Shown here piece by piece: positions 42,109 through 51,906 of a stretch of 64,000 bases of DNA; within the stretch, counting starts at the first letter, position 1, and each line of letters opens with the position of its first letter. The notes under the pieces were generated by a model. That model was given only the letters and a program-made list of their open reading frames with translations. It did no database searches and was not told where the DNA came from. The DNA comes from CAVZMI01 sp050011775. GTDB lineage: Bacteria; Bacteroidota; Ignavibacteria; UBA10030; CAVZMI01. The position numbers and the translations under genes are program-made. The stretch spans positions 1 through 64,000 of the forward strand of contig JBEKIL010000015.1 in assembly GCA_050011775.1 (NCBI GenBank), written 5' to 3'.

Positions 42109-43941
42109 ATGGCAAAAAGTATTAAGACACTTGACAATGTCACGATACGCTTCGCCGGTGATTCCGGTGACGGAATGCAGCTCACCGGGACCCATTTTAC
42201 GAATGCATCAGCCGCTCTCGGGAACGATTTAAGTACCCTTCCGGACTATCCTGCAGAAATCCGCGCACCCGCCGGTACACCCTCAGGCGTCAGTGGATTT
42301 CAAATTCATTTCGGCAGCGTCGAGATTATGACTCCAGGCGATATGTGCGATGTACTGGTTGTTATGAATCCGGCTGCATTGAAAGTAAATCTGCGGATAC
42401 TACGCGAAGGCGGAATTATCATTGCAAACACGGGGTCATTCAACGATAAAAATCTAAAACTCGCCGGCTACGGATCGAATCCTCTCGATGACGGGTCACT
42501 AAAAAAATATCAAATCTATAAAATCGATATCAACAAATTGACCGAGGCGGCATTGTCGGGGATGAGACTCTCACCAAAGGTGATCGATCGAACAAAGAAT
42601 TTTTTCGCACTCGGTGTGATGTTCTGGTTGTATGATCGACCAATGGAACCGTCTATCAAGTGGATAAAAACAAAATTTGCCAACAAACCGGATATCGCAG
42701 AGTCAAATCTCCGGGTTTTAAAAGCCGGCTGGAATTACGGCGAAACAACAGAATTATTTACTGAACGATATGAAGTCAAATCTGCTAAGCTGAAACCAGG
42801 GAAATACCGCAACTTAACTGGAAATGAAGCCACTGCACTCGGTCTGGTTGCAGCCGCCCAACGAGCCGGAATAGACTTGTTCCTCGGCAGCTATCCTATC
42901 ACTCCCGCAAGCGAGATCCTCCAGGAGCTTTCAAAATATAATAATGCCGGAGTGAAGACATTCCAGGCCGAAGATGAGATCGCGGGGATAACCAGCGCCA
43001 TAGGCGCATCGTTTGCAGGCGCGCTGGGTGCATCGACAACAAGCGGTCCCGGACTCTCACTTAAAACCGAAGCCATCGGATTAGCAGTCATGACTGAACT
43101 CCCTCTTGTCGTCGTCGATGTCCAGCGCGGTGGGCCAAGTACCGGATTACCGACGAAAACTGAACAAGCTGACCTGCTCCAGGCGATGTACGGCCGCAAT
43201 GGAGAAGCTCCTGTCCCCGTAATCGCAGCTACAAGTCCGGCTGACTGCTTCTATGCTGCTTTTGAGTCGGCACGCATCGCACTGAAATACATGACGCCGG
43301 TCATCTGTCTGACAGACGGTTATCTGGGAAATGGTTCCGAACCGTGGAGAATTCCTGAACCGGAATCACTCCCGGACCTCAGGGTAAAATTTTGGACCGA
43401 CAAGGACACCTTCCAACCGTACATTCGTGATGAAAAAACTCTTGCCCGCCCATGGGCAATTCCGGGAACACCGGGACTCGAACACCGGATAGGCGGACTT
43501 GAAAAAGCAAATATTAATGGTAATATCAGCTATGACCCGGAGAATCATCACTTAATGGTAAAACTCCGCCAGGAAAAAATCAATCGTATTGTCGACGATA
43601 TACCTCTTCAAACAATAGAAGGCGACACCAAAGGCGACCTCCTTATTGTCGGCTGGGGTGGAACATACGGAGCAATCAGAGAGGCCGTTACAAACATGCG
43701 GCAGCGGGGGAAGTTGGTTTCTCATGCCCAGGTTCGATACATCAATCCATTCCCGAAAAATCTCGGCGAAATTCTCTATAATTTCAAACAGGTTTTAATC
43801 CCCGAGATTAACAACGGACAGCTAATCAAGATTCTTCGATCGCAATACCTTGTCCCGGCTATCGGTCTTAATCTTATCAAAGGATTACCACTTCGTGCGG
43901 TCGATGTTGAGCAGAAGATTAATGAAATATTAGGGGGATAA
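42109..43941 (+). CDS. korA: 2-oxoglutarate:ferredoxin oxidoreductase, fused gamma-alpha subunit
   Basis: A 610-residue KorA-type subunit in which the gamma domain (about 1-190; R-F-A-G-D-S-G-D-G-M-Q-L-T-G) is fused to the alpha domain (about 200-610). Alpha features include G-N-E-A-T-A-L-G-L, Y-P-I-T-P-A-S-E-I (CoA/TPP-domain interaction) and Q-R-G-G-P-S-T-G-L-P-T-K-T-E-Q. With KorB it interconverts 2-oxoglutarate + CoA and succinyl-CoA using ferredoxin, which suits either oxidative or reverse TCA flux. ATG 42109 is preferred over a TTG at 42100, since GAGGTGA lies about 10 bases ahead. The subunit partner korB follows 10 bases later. Confidence 0.92.
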   Translation: MAKSIKTLDNVTIRFAGDSGDGMQLTGTHFTNASAALGNDLSTLPDYPAEIRAPAGTPSGVSGFQIHFGSVEIMTPGDMCDVLVVMNPAALKVNLRILREGGIIIANTGSFNDKNLKLAGYGSNPLDDGSLKKYQIYKIDINKLTEAALSGMRLSPKVIDRTKNFFALGVMFWLYDRPMEPSIKWIKTKFANKPDIAESNLRVLKAGWNYGETTELFTERYEVKSAKLKPGKYRNLTGNEATALGLVAAAQRAGIDLFLGSYPITPASEILQELSKYNNAGVKTFQAEDEIAGITSAIGASFAGALGASTTSGPGLSLKTEAIGLAVMTELPLVVVDVQRGGPSTGLPTKTEQADLLQAMYGRNGEAPVPVIAATSPADCFYAAFESARIALKYMTPVICLTDGYLGNGSEPWRIPEPESLPDLRVKFWTDKDTFQPYIRDEKTLARPWAIPGTPGLEHRIGGLEKANINGNISYDPENHHLMVKLRQEKINRIVDDIPLQTIEGDTKGDLLIVGWGGTYGAIREAVTNMRQRGKLVSHAQVRYINPFPKNLGEILYNFKQVLIPEINNGQLIKILRSQYLVPAIGLNLIKGLPLRAVDVEQKINEILGG

Positions 43942-43951
43942 CTGGACAACG

Positions 43952-44992
43952 ATGACAACGCCAACGGACGACACGATCAGCGCCGCGCTGAAAAAGAACA
44001 CTCCAAAAGACTTCGCATCCGATCAGGATCCACGCTGGTGTCCGGGATGCGGTGACTATTCAATCCTCGCACAGGTCCAGAGGATTATGCCTGAACTTGG
44101 AATCCCACGCGAGAAGATCGTCTTTGTATCCGGAATCGGCTGTTCGAGCCGCTTCCCCTATTACATGGAGACCTACGGATTTCACGGAATCCACGGTCGT
44201 GCAACAGCGATCGCCTCTGGAGTGAAAATGGCAAATCCCGATCTTTCAGTCTGGGTCATCACAGGTGATGGTGATGGACTGAGTATCGGGGGAAATCATA
44301 CGATCCATCTGATACGCCGGAATATCGACGTCAAAGTTCTCCTGTTCAATAACCAAATCTACGGATTGACGAAGGGACAGTACTCACCGACATCCGAATC
44401 TGGAAAAATCACAAAATCTACGCCGTACGGATCAATCGATTTTCCATTCCATCCTATTCTGGTGGCACTGGGATCAAGCGGAACATTTGTCGCCCGGACG
44501 ATAGACCGGGATCCAAAACATCTTCAATATGTGCTCAGACGTGCAGCCGGACACAGGGGAACGGCGTTCATTGAAATCTATCAGAATTGTAACGTCTTCA
44601 ACGACGGTGCATTCGAACTCTTGACCGAAAAAGAAACCAAAGACGACCATATCGTATATCTTGAGCATGGCAAACCCCTTCTATTCGGAAAAAGGCGAAA
44701 TCACGGTATAAGACTGAACGGATCAATTCCCGAAGCAATTACAATCGATGACGGGAAGTATACGGTTAACGATGTCGTTGTTTTCGATGAAAAAGATCGT
44801 GCGCTTGCATTCATCATGGCGACAATGGTAGACTATCCAGACCTGCCCCGACCCATGGGTATTTTTCACGTGAAGGAACGACCGGTGTACGAGGATGTAA
44901 TGCTTCAACAAATCGCACAAGCAAAAGCAAAACATGGAACTGCCGATTTGAAGACGTTATTCGAATCGGGGGAAACATGGACAATCAAATAA
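43952..44992 (+). CDS. korB: 2-oxoglutarate:ferredoxin oxidoreductase beta subunit
   Basis: A 346-residue TPP-binding subunit. W-C-P-G-C-G-D-Y-S-I-L (about 27-37) is the start of the Cys-containing motif, G-I-G-C-S-S-R-F-P-Y and I-T-G-D-G-D-G-L-S-I-G-G-N-H give TPP and metal binding, and L-F-N-N-Q-I-Y-G-L-T-K-G-Q-Y-S-P-T ends the site. The four cysteines expected to bind one Fe-S cluster are visible in the first ~60 residues plus a later Cys. A strong terminator follows. No ferredoxin gene is adjacent. Confidence 0.93.
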   Translation: MTTPTDDTISAALKKNTPKDFASDQDPRWCPGCGDYSILAQVQRIMPELGIPREKIVFVSGIGCSSRFPYYMETYGFHGIHGRATAIASGVKMANPDLSVWVITGDGDGLSIGGNHTIHLIRRNIDVKVLLFNNQIYGLTKGQYSPTSESGKITKSTPYGSIDFPFHPILVALGSSGTFVARTIDRDPKHLQYVLRRAAGHRGTAFIEIYQNCNVFNDGAFELLTEKETKDDHIVYLEHGKPLLFGKRRNHGIRLNGSIPEAITIDDGKYTVNDVVVFDEKDRALAFIMATMVDYPDLPRPMGIFHVKERPVYEDVMLQQIAQAKAKHGTADLKTLFESGETWTIK

Positions 44993-45022
44993 GGCCGTTG
45001 GTCTGACAGATTTTCCATATAT

Positions 45023-45051
45023 AGCCCCGTCATTTGCTTACGGGGCTTTTT
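45023..45051 (+). terminator. intrinsic terminator after korB
   Basis: AGCCCCG (45023-45029) pairs with CGGGGCT (45041-45047) around an 11-base loop, followed by TTTTT. It closes the korAB transcript. Confidence 0.88.
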
Positions 45052-45081
45052 GGTATCTCCGGTTTTTATAGGGAGTGTCTC

Positions 45082-46056
45082 GTGGATCACTTTCGATCTC
45101 TCATTGAATCGCATCGCCGGTTTATTCTGACAACCCATGTGAATCCCGACGGCGATGGACTTGGAAGTCAAATTGCCCTCGCAGCATTGCTCCGTACTCA
45201 CAATAAGGATGTCCGTATTATCAATTACGACACTACTCCCCCCAATTTTCTTTTCCTGGATCCACACGGTTTTATCGAATTGTATGATGCTTTACGACAC
45301 CGGCCACTTATATTGAACGCCGAAGTGATTTTCCTCGTCGATACCAATGCCCCCAATAGATTGCGCTCGATGGGACAGGCTGTCTTTGAAAGTCCGGCGC
45401 TAAAAATTATCATAGACCATCATCCCGAACCTGTAAATGTTGGACCATTTTCAATTGTCGATTTTGAAGCAACCGCCACGGGTGAGATCATCTATCGGCT
45501 GATTCAGCAAATAGATCCGAATGTTCTTACTGCCGAGGTTTCAACAGCTTTGTATACAGCAATCATGACCGATACGGGATCATTCAGATTTCCAAAAACT
45601 GATCCAGAGATCCACCGGATCACTGCTGATTTGATTCAACATGGGGCTGATCCTACTGAAATCTACAGTCACGTGTACGAATGTGGACCGATCAACCGGA
45701 TGCATCTACTCGGGCAAATGCTTTCAGGACTCGCCACAACCCCTGATGGGGCAGTATCATATGGCGTCATTACCCAGAAAATGTTCAAGGAAACGCAAAC
45801 ATCTGAAGTCGATACCGATGGATTTACTAACTATATACTCGGAATTGGCGGTATTCGCGTCGGATTACTATTTGTAGAGCAACTGGACGAAGTGAAAATT
45901 AGTTTTCGTTCAAAAGGGGATATCCCTATCAACAAACTCGCACAAGAGTTTGGCGGCAACGGTCATATAAATGCAGCCGGCGCACGGATACACGGTATTC
46001 CTCTCAATGTCGTTATCCAACAGGTGCTTGCACGTGTGAGTTCATTTATACATTGA
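45082..46056 (+). CDS. nrnA: DHH/DHHA1 phosphoesterase NrnA-like
   Basis: A 324-residue DHH-family nanoRNase/pAp phosphatase. D-G-D-G-L-G-S-Q, D-T-N, I-D-H-H-P-E-P and D-T-G-S-F-R-F are the metal-binding motifs, and G-G-N-G-H-I-N-A-A-G near the end is the DHHA1 signature (normally G-G-G-H). It degrades short RNAs (and 3'-phosphoadenosine 5'-phosphate), or related cyclic dinucleotide products. GTG 45082 has GGGAG 6 bases ahead; an earlier in-frame TTG lies in the terminator hairpin and is rejected. pepA follows 19 bases later. Confidence 0.9.
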   Translation: MDHFRSLIESHRRFILTTHVNPDGDGLGSQIALAALLRTHNKDVRIINYDTTPPNFLFLDPHGFIELYDALRHRPLILNAEVIFLVDTNAPNRLRSMGQAVFESPALKIIIDHHPEPVNVGPFSIVDFEATATGEIIYRLIQQIDPNVLTAEVSTALYTAIMTDTGSFRFPKTDPEIHRITADLIQHGADPTEIYSHVYECGPINRMHLLGQMLSGLATTPDGAVSYGVITQKMFKETQTSEVDTDGFTNYILGIGGIRVGLLFVEQLDEVKISFRSKGDIPINKLAQEFGGNGHINAAGARIHGIPLNVVIQQVLARVSSFIH

Positions 46057-46075
46057 GCAAACTGTGAGGGAAAAA

Positions 46076-47590
46076 ATGAGACTTCAATTTCAACATGTAT
46101 CACTACGCCGCATAAAAGCCGACGCTGCCGTAGTGTTTGTCTGCGAGAATGCCGGACAATTCCGTGCACGCACTGCAGAACTCGATCAGATAGCAGGAAA
46201 TCAACTTGCACCATACATCAAGACCGAAGATTTTCGAGGTAAGGAAGGAGAACTCGTCGTTATATATCCAAAAGTCGGGCTCCATTGCCGGCGATTGATA
46301 ATTGTCGGACTCGGTGATCAAAAAAAATTAACCCTCGAGAAAATACGCCGGGCCGCAGCTGGAGCAGCAAAACGGGCACGAAGCTATAAAATTCAATCGC
46401 TCGCAATTGAGGTGCTTGATTATAGCGCTGTTAAGAATATTCTACAATGCTCATACGCCGATATAGTTCAGGCTATTGCGGAAGGAGCATCACTATCTCT
46501 TTATATATTCGACAAATATATCACGAATAAAGAGAAAAAAATAAAAAAGATCACCTCGCTTACTGTGTTTGACGGCGATGGCCGGCGACATGCAGAGGGG
46601 ATCCGCAGTGTTGCATATGCGTCGGTTCTTCTAGACGCAACTTCTCTGGCGCGTGATCTGGAAAATGCTCCTGCAAATGAGATTTATCCTGAAACGCTCG
46701 CCCGAATCACCCGGCGTCTTGCCCGCAGGTACGGATTCAGAGCGTCAGTATTTGACACACAGAAAATCAAACAGCTGGGGATGGGTGGATTACTTGCAGT
46801 GAGTCAGGGAAGCTCAAAACCGCCTCGATTTATCATTCTTGAATATGGACAGAAAAAGACCGATACAATTATCCTTGTCGGAAAGGGCATTACTTTCGAT
46901 TCAGGGGGAATTTCCCTCAAACCGTCGTCAGGAATGGCAGAGATGAAAATGGATATGTCCGGTGCCGCGGCTGTCATTGGGGTATTCGAAGCATGTGCTC
47001 GACTCAAACTTAAAATTCATATCGTAGGTCTCATTCCTGCGACTGAAAACATGCCCGGTGACCGCGCCCTTAAACCGGGAGATATCATTCGTCATTATAA
47101 CGGCACTACGACCGAAGTCGACAACACGGATGCGGAAGGACGCCTCATTCTTGCCGATGCACTGGCATATGCTTCAACCTTTAAACCCACTGCAATCATC
47201 GATCTCGCCACATTGACAGGAGCCTGTGTCATCGCACTCGGACACCATGCAACAGGGATGATGGGAACAAATGAGGAGCTCATGAACAGGTTGACTATAG
47301 CGGGTGAAAAGACTTATGAGCGAGTGTGGCGGCTCCCTCTTTTCGATGAATACGAGAAAAACATTAAGAGCGAAATCGCCGACGTGAAAAACACCGGGGG
47401 ACGATGGGCGGGTGCGATTACTGCCGGATGTTTTTTGAAAAAATTTGCCGGTGATTACCCATGGGTCCATCTCGATATTGCGGGCACAGCGATGCTTGAG
47501 GAAACACTTGACTATATCCCCAAAGGAGGCACGGGTGTCGGTGTCCGATTATTGACCGAAATGCTTCGGCACTGGAAACGACTCCAATAG
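46076..47590 (+). CDS. pepA: leucyl aminopeptidase (M17)
   Basis: A 504-residue hexameric two-metal aminopeptidase. The variable N-terminal domain is followed by the catalytic domain from about 175: V-G-K-G-I-T-F-D-S-G-G, D-M-S-G-A-A and N-T-D-A-E-G-R-L-I-L-A-D-A-L (metal and Arg residues). ATG 46076 has GAGGG ahead and is preferred over the GTG at 46064. It trims N-terminal residues from peptides; some relatives also bind DNA. Confidence 0.95.
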   Translation: MRLQFQHVSLRRIKADAAVVFVCENAGQFRARTAELDQIAGNQLAPYIKTEDFRGKEGELVVIYPKVGLHCRRLIIVGLGDQKKLTLEKIRRAAAGAAKRARSYKIQSLAIEVLDYSAVKNILQCSYADIVQAIAEGASLSLYIFDKYITNKEKKIKKITSLTVFDGDGRRHAEGIRSVAYASVLLDATSLARDLENAPANEIYPETLARITRRLARRYGFRASVFDTQKIKQLGMGGLLAVSQGSSKPPRFIILEYGQKKTDTIILVGKGITFDSGGISLKPSSGMAEMKMDMSGAAAVIGVFEACARLKLKIHIVGLIPATENMPGDRALKPGDIIRHYNGTTTEVDNTDAEGRLILADALAYASTFKPTAIIDLATLTGACVIALGHHATGMMGTNEELMNRLTIAGEKTYERVWRLPLFDEYEKNIKSEIADVKNTGGRWAGAITAGCFLKKFAGDYPWVHLDIAGTAMLEETLDYIPKGGTGVGVRLLTEMLRHWKRLQ

Positions 47591-47729
47591 TACTTTTCAC
47601 CTGTATCATTGTTGCTACATCGATCAGAATGAAGACATCCCTGGTTCGGCGGTTGCATTTCGATATGCAAGCATGTACATTATATATTGATACTGATCAT
47701 CTATCAAATGCCATAAGAAGACCGTCCGC

Positions 47730-49079
47730 ATGCGCATCTGCTACTTTCTCACATTGATTTTTCTGACAGCGTGCTCTGCACTGAGTCAACAAGAGAGGTT
47801 TCCACGGAATGCCCCGGATTTTCAGGAAAGACCGGGGGTGACTCCCATTCATGTCGATCTTATTAATCTCGCCTCACTCGACAGTCTTAAGAGCCGACTT
47901 CTTATTATATTCGATATTCCACAGTCTTTTTTCATATTTATGAAAAATCCCGGTCAGAATGCTGCATATTCGGCTAAAGGTGAAATAAGCATCGAAATCC
48001 TTGATACAAGTAAAAATTCAATAACCAGGCACATTGTTCATAAGGAATTAAACCGTTTATCTCCTCTTGTCGAGAACGACATCCATCAACAGTCGATCAA
48101 CCACACAGTATGTTTCGATCTTGATCCGGGAACGTATGATTGTATCGTGGAGGTAAGTGATCTGGAATCTACAAGAGAATTCAATCACACATTCAGAAAA
48201 ATATTGAAGGATTTTCGAAAACCGTACACGACATCGGACATTATCATACTCTCTCCCGATTCGACCGATGAAAAGGTTCTCCACCCACTTTTACGGGGTG
48301 GGGATGCTTTTTTAGGCGAAAATTTCAGGTTATATTTCGAAACACACTCGGATTACGATACACTCCGTAATATTACGATTAAATTCTTCAAATACGAGCA
48401 TCATCCAGCCGAGAGTAATCTTTCGTTTCATGACAGCATTCCTTTACTGATTCTTCATCGATCGCAAATCGGTCCACTTTCTAATGACTCATTGACAGCA
48501 TTTCCATTGATCCCCTCACAGGATGGAAACCGTTCGGCAATCATCAATGTTAAGGGTGATCAGATTGAATATGGTCAATATATGATTGAAGTGAAAATCC
48601 TTCACGGAGAGAAAAAAATTACAATCAGCAAACTCATGACCATACGATGGCCGTCGATGCCCCGTTCATTGATGAGGATTGATTATGCAATCGATATGTT
48701 GATATATGAGCTCAGTAAAAGTGAATTTGATTCACTTAAAGCGCTGGATCGCAACGAACAGATACGTGCCTTTGAAAAATACTGGAAATCAAAAGATCCG
48801 ACTCCCGGCACGGCATACAATGAAGCACTCGAAGAATATTACTCGCGGGTCGATTATGCACAATCGGCGTACGCTTCGATTAAATCTCCCGATGGAGCTA
48901 AAACCGATCGGGGAAAAATATCGATTCTCTTCGGAATTCCCTCTTCTCCCGAGAGGTTATTCCCTACCAATGGAGCACCCATTGAAATATGGACATATCC
49001 TGAACTACACAAACGTTTCATTTTCATAGATGAGAGTCGGAACGGGGGTTATACCTTGATAAGGGTAGAACAGATATGA
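47730..49079 (+). CDS. GWxTD-domain exported protein
   Basis: A 449-residue protein with a short signal peptide ending T-A-C-S-A-L-S-Q, likely a lipoprotein (Cys near residue 12). The last ~130 residues match the GWxTD domain: helix E-Q-I-R-A-F-E-K-Y-W, Y-N-E-A-L-E-E-Y-Y-S-R-V, then T-D-R-G-K-I-S-I-L-F-G-I-P-S. The usual Gly-Trp of the name is Gly-Ala here (G-A-K-T-D). The N-terminal beta-rich domain is of unknown role. Such proteins are common in Ignavibacteria-like lineages, of unknown function. It overlaps pdxA by ATGA. Confidence 0.8.
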   Translation: MRICYFLTLIFLTACSALSQQERFPRNAPDFQERPGVTPIHVDLINLASLDSLKSRLLIIFDIPQSFFIFMKNPGQNAAYSAKGEISIEILDTSKNSITRHIVHKELNRLSPLVENDIHQQSINHTVCFDLDPGTYDCIVEVSDLESTREFNHTFRKILKDFRKPYTTSDIIILSPDSTDEKVLHPLLRGGDAFLGENFRLYFETHSDYDTLRNITIKFFKYEHHPAESNLSFHDSIPLLILHRSQIGPLSNDSLTAFPLIPSQDGNRSAIINVKGDQIEYGQYMIEVKILHGEKKITISKLMTIRWPSMPRSLMRIDYAIDMLIYELSKSEFDSLKALDRNEQIRAFEKYWKSKDPTPGTAYNEALEEYYSRVDYAQSAYASIKSPDGAKTDRGKISILFGIPSSPERLFPTNGAPIEIWTYPELHKRFIFIDESRNGGYTLIRVEQI

Positions 49080-50116
49080 TACCCCGAATTGCCATTACGA
49101 TCGGTGATTTCAACGGTGTCGGTCCTGAGATAACGCTCAAAGCTCTCTCCCGCCGATCTCTTCTTCAGCATCACCATTTTATCCTTATCGGGCCATTTGA
49201 TATTTTTCAATTCTTCAGGAAGAAATTCCGATATCCCGTCTCACTCGAGAAAGTTACAGAGGTTCCAAAAAAATATCGACGGGCGATTCCTGTTCTCGAT
49301 ATACCGACTGCAACAGCAGGAGATATTTCGATTGGTCGATTGTCTTCCACTGCAGGATTATGTGCCGGCCGGGCCATTGAATATGCGGCAAATCTCTGCC
49401 GTACTAATGTGGTTGATGCAATGGTAACTGCCCCCATATCGAAGGAAGCATTAAACGCGGCGGGATTCGGGTATCCGGGACAAACAGAGATGCTTTCTGC
49501 ACTCTCCGGCAATCAAAAAGTCGTTATGATGCTTATTTCGCAGACAATGCGGGTCGGTCTCGTCACCATCCATCTGCCGCTTCGCGACGTTTCCTCAACG
49601 TTGTCCATCGAAAAGATATTTGAGACGACTGTTATTGTCGATTTCACACTCCGTCATGATTTTAGCATTCGAACACCATCCATTGCGCTTCTCGCTTTAA
49701 ATCCGCATGCGAGTGAAGAAGGATTAATCGGAAATGAAGATTTAACCATCGTAAAGCCTGCTGTGGAATTTCTACGACTCCAGAACCTGAAGGTCAGCGG
49801 TCCATTTCCAGCTGACGGATTTTTCAGTCAGTGGTTTCCAAATCGATACGACGCAGTTATAGCGATGTATCATGATCAGGGATTAATTCCGTTAAAAATG
49901 ACTGCGCGCAATAGTGGAGTAAATTTCTCGGCCGGTCTGCAAATTATTCGAACATCACCCGATCATGGGACAGCATTTGAAATCGCAGGGAAAAACATTG
50001 CAAATCCCAACAGCATGGTTGAAGCCATTGTAATGGCGGGGCACATAGCATGCCGCCGAAAGCTTCATTCCTCACGAAATCGACCAACAATCGATAAATC
50101 AAAGGCATACATATGA
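49076..50116 (+). CDS. pdxA: 4-hydroxythreonine-4-phosphate dehydrogenase
   Basis: A 346-residue PdxA of the DXP-dependent vitamin B6 pathway. G-D-F-N-G-V-G-P-E-I, T-A-P-I-S-K-E-A, G-P-F-P-A-D-G-F-F and Y-H-D-Q-G-L-I-P-L-K (zinc/His sites) are conserved. Start and stop overlap both neighbours by four bases, so GWxTD, pdxA and ftsE form a translationally coupled trio. No other pdx gene is in the window. Confidence 0.94.
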   Translation: MIPRIAITIGDFNGVGPEITLKALSRRSLLQHHHFILIGPFDIFQFFRKKFRYPVSLEKVTEVPKKYRRAIPVLDIPTATAGDISIGRLSSTAGLCAGRAIEYAANLCRTNVVDAMVTAPISKEALNAAGFGYPGQTEMLSALSGNQKVVMMLISQTMRVGLVTIHLPLRDVSSTLSIEKIFETTVIVDFTLRHDFSIRTPSIALLALNPHASEEGLIGNEDLTIVKPAVEFLRLQNLKVSGPFPADGFFSQWFPNRYDAVIAMYHDQGLIPLKMTARNSGVNFSAGLQIIRTSPDHGTAFEIAGKNIANPNSMVEAIVMAGHIACRRKLHSSRNRPTIDKSKAYI

Positions 50117-50772
50117 TCACTATTAAAAATGTCGAGTATTCCTTCGATTCACTAAAAGTTCTTGACGGCGTGGATCTGACAATACTTCAGGGAGAATTTG
50201 TATTTCTTATCGGTGCAACAGGAGTCGGAAAAAGCACACTGCTACGGCTGATCTACATGGATCTATTCCCTCAGGCCGGCGAAGTTGAAGTGGGCGATTA
50301 TTCCTCCTCCACAATAAGACGCCGACAAATTCCTTATCTCCGGAGAAAGATTGGCGTGGTTTTTCAAGATTTCAAGTTATTTGAGGACCGATCGGTTTTT
50401 GAGAATGTTGCCTTTGCGCTTCATGTGACAGGTTCCAGGAAGAGCACGATCAAGAAGCGGGTTCTAAGAGTTCTTGCGGATGTCGGCTTGAGTCATAAAC
50501 GAAATTCTTTCCCGCATGAAATTTCCGGGGGTGAGAAACAGCGAGTCGCAATTGCACGCGCGCTGGTTAACGAGCCGTTCATCCTCCTGGCAGATGAACC
50601 CACCGGAAACCTCGATCCCGAATCAGCGGCGGAAATCATGCAAACACTGGAGGAAATCAACAATCACGGTACAGCAGTACTCATGGCTACTCATAATTAT
50701 GAACTTATAAAGAAACTTAGAGCCCGCGTTGTACAGCTTAAAGATGGAAAGCTTTCAGAAATGACAATGTGA
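50113..50772 (+). CDS. ftsE: FtsE-like cell division ATP-binding protein
   Basis: A 219-residue ABC ATPase. Walker A G-A-T-G-V-G-K-S-T, Q-loop F-Q-D-F-K-L-F, signature I-S-G-G-E-K-Q-R and Walker B I-L-L-A-D-E-P-T-G-N-L-D-P are all present. V-F-E-N-V-A-F-A-L-H-V-T-G is characteristic of FtsE. It normally pairs with membrane FtsX to control septal hydrolases; no ftsX is found in this window after it, and the next plus-strand gene is unrelated. Lolab-type MacB/LolD assignments are less likely given the FtsE-specific F-K-L-F. Confidence 0.85.
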   Translation: MITIKNVEYSFDSLKVLDGVDLTILQGEFVFLIGATGVGKSTLLRLIYMDLFPQAGEVEVGDYSSSTIRRRQIPYLRRKIGVVFQDFKLFEDRSVFENVAFALHVTGSRKSTIKKRVLRVLADVGLSHKRNSFPHEISGGEKQRVAIARALVNEPFILLADEPTGNLDPESAAEIMQTLEEINNHGTAVLMATHNYELIKKLRARVVQLKDGKLSEMTM

Positions 50773-51021
50773 TACCATCCAGTGAAGATTTATTTTTTCT
50801 TATCAATTACAGGGAATTTCATTGAAGAACACCATGGGTTTCCTAGGGTGCTGCTTTTTTAATATATTTTTTATTCCGTGATTATTTACGAGACATAAAA
50901 ATAATGCATAGCAGATTAAATTCCTTGATATATCTCTTGTTACTTGTCAATTTTTTTACGATAATTTATTTCGAATGGGGGGTTCTTAAATTATTAATAA
51001 CCCAACAATGGAGATGGTGAA

Positions 51022-51870
51022 ATGATAAAAGGGATTTCGTTGTTTATGTTGTTGATTTTATGCATGGGGGGTTTTTTGACTGGTTGTCAGGATAAAATTG
51101 ATAATCCTATTTTAAGTTCCAATTCAAATCTCAATTCGAATCCCGTCAATCTTCCGCGAGTTAATTTAGTCATGGGTGGATCAGCGCTTTTCTTTGGTGG
51201 ATGGCGACCACCTATTTCGCTCGATAAACCTTTCACTCCTGGAATGCAAGTCCCGGTAAAGTTTATTGTCGTCGATTCGGGAGGGAACCCGGTGACCAGT
51301 GGTGTCGATGCCGTTATTATTATTGGCGATGCAACGTCGGACCAGGCTGTCCTCGATGATGCAGCGACAGGTCAATGGACTGCAAACATCACTCTTCCAG
51401 CTGTAGGAACTTATGATGTTATTCTCATTGGAAATGTTATGAATGTCACACCTTTATCAATTACCGTGGCAGAATCTGTACCCGAGGGTGATATCACGAA
51501 CGATAGTTGTCATTACGGTTGTGGCAACGGATATTGTTGGGATGGATGGAATGGCTATGGTTGGGGTAACTGGGATGGCTATTGCGGAAATAATAATGGC
51601 TGTCGTAGTAACGACGGCAACACTTATGGAAACAATACCGGGCATTCTGGCAATTGCGGTGGTTGCGGAAATAATACCGATCATTATGGTAATGGCGGCG
51701 GTTGCGGAAATAATACCGATCATTATGGTAATGGCGGCGGTTGCGGAAATAATACCGATCATTATGGTAATGGCGGCGGTTGCGGAAATAATACCGGCCG
51801 TTCTGGTAATGGCGGTACTTGTGGAAATAATAATAAAAACAAATCATGTGGTAATACATACGGACATTAG
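51022..51870 (+). CDS. Cys/Asn/Gly-repeat lipoprotein
   Basis: A 282-residue lipoprotein: signal M-I-K-G-I-S-L-F-M-L-L-I, lipobox L-T-G-C at 19-22. A beta domain (about 50-150) resembles a YtkA-like or Ig-like metal/ligand-binding fold (V-K-F-I-V-V-D-S-G-G-N-P-V-T, G-Q-W-T-A-N-I-T-L-P). After residue ~160, the C-terminal 120 residues are rich in Gly, Asn, Cys, His, Asp and Trp, with tandem 13-residue units CGNNTDHYGNGGG. Cys plus His in a regular spacing suggests metal binding or disulphide-linked cell-surface coat, both inference. It is flanked by a bidirectional terminator. The ribosome site (GGAGATGGTGAA) is good. Confidence 0.75.
   Translation: MIKGISLFMLLILCMGGFLTGCQDKIDNPILSSNSNLNSNPVNLPRVNLVMGGSALFFGGWRPPISLDKPFTPGMQVPVKFIVVDSGGNPVTSGVDAVIIIGDATSDQAVLDDAATGQWTANITLPAVGTYDVILIGNVMNVTPLSITVAESVPEGDITNDSCHYGCGNGYCWDGWNGYGWGNWDGYCGNNNGCRSNDGNTYGNNTGHSGNCGGCGNNTDHYGNGGGCGNNTDHYGNGGGCGNNTDHYGNGGGCGNNTGRSGNGGTCGNNNKNKSCGNTYGH
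51661..51816. repeat. 39-bp coding tandem repeats
   Basis: Three essentially identical 39-bp units (51661-51699, 51700-51738, 51739-51777) and a fourth diverged copy (51778-51816) encode the CGNNTDHYGNGGG unit. Looser copies lie on both sides. The number is a multiple of three, so frame is kept if the copy number changes; slippage may vary the length between strains. Confidence 0.92.
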
Positions 51871-51906
51871 AACTATTCTCCACATCAGTCTTTGACAGGA
51901 AAGAAA

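Noticed and set aside
51443..51895. 150-codon frame (and an opposite-strand frame) across the Cys/Asn repeat lipoprotein
   Set aside because: An artefact of the 39-bp repeat, whose multiple-of-three length keeps every frame open.
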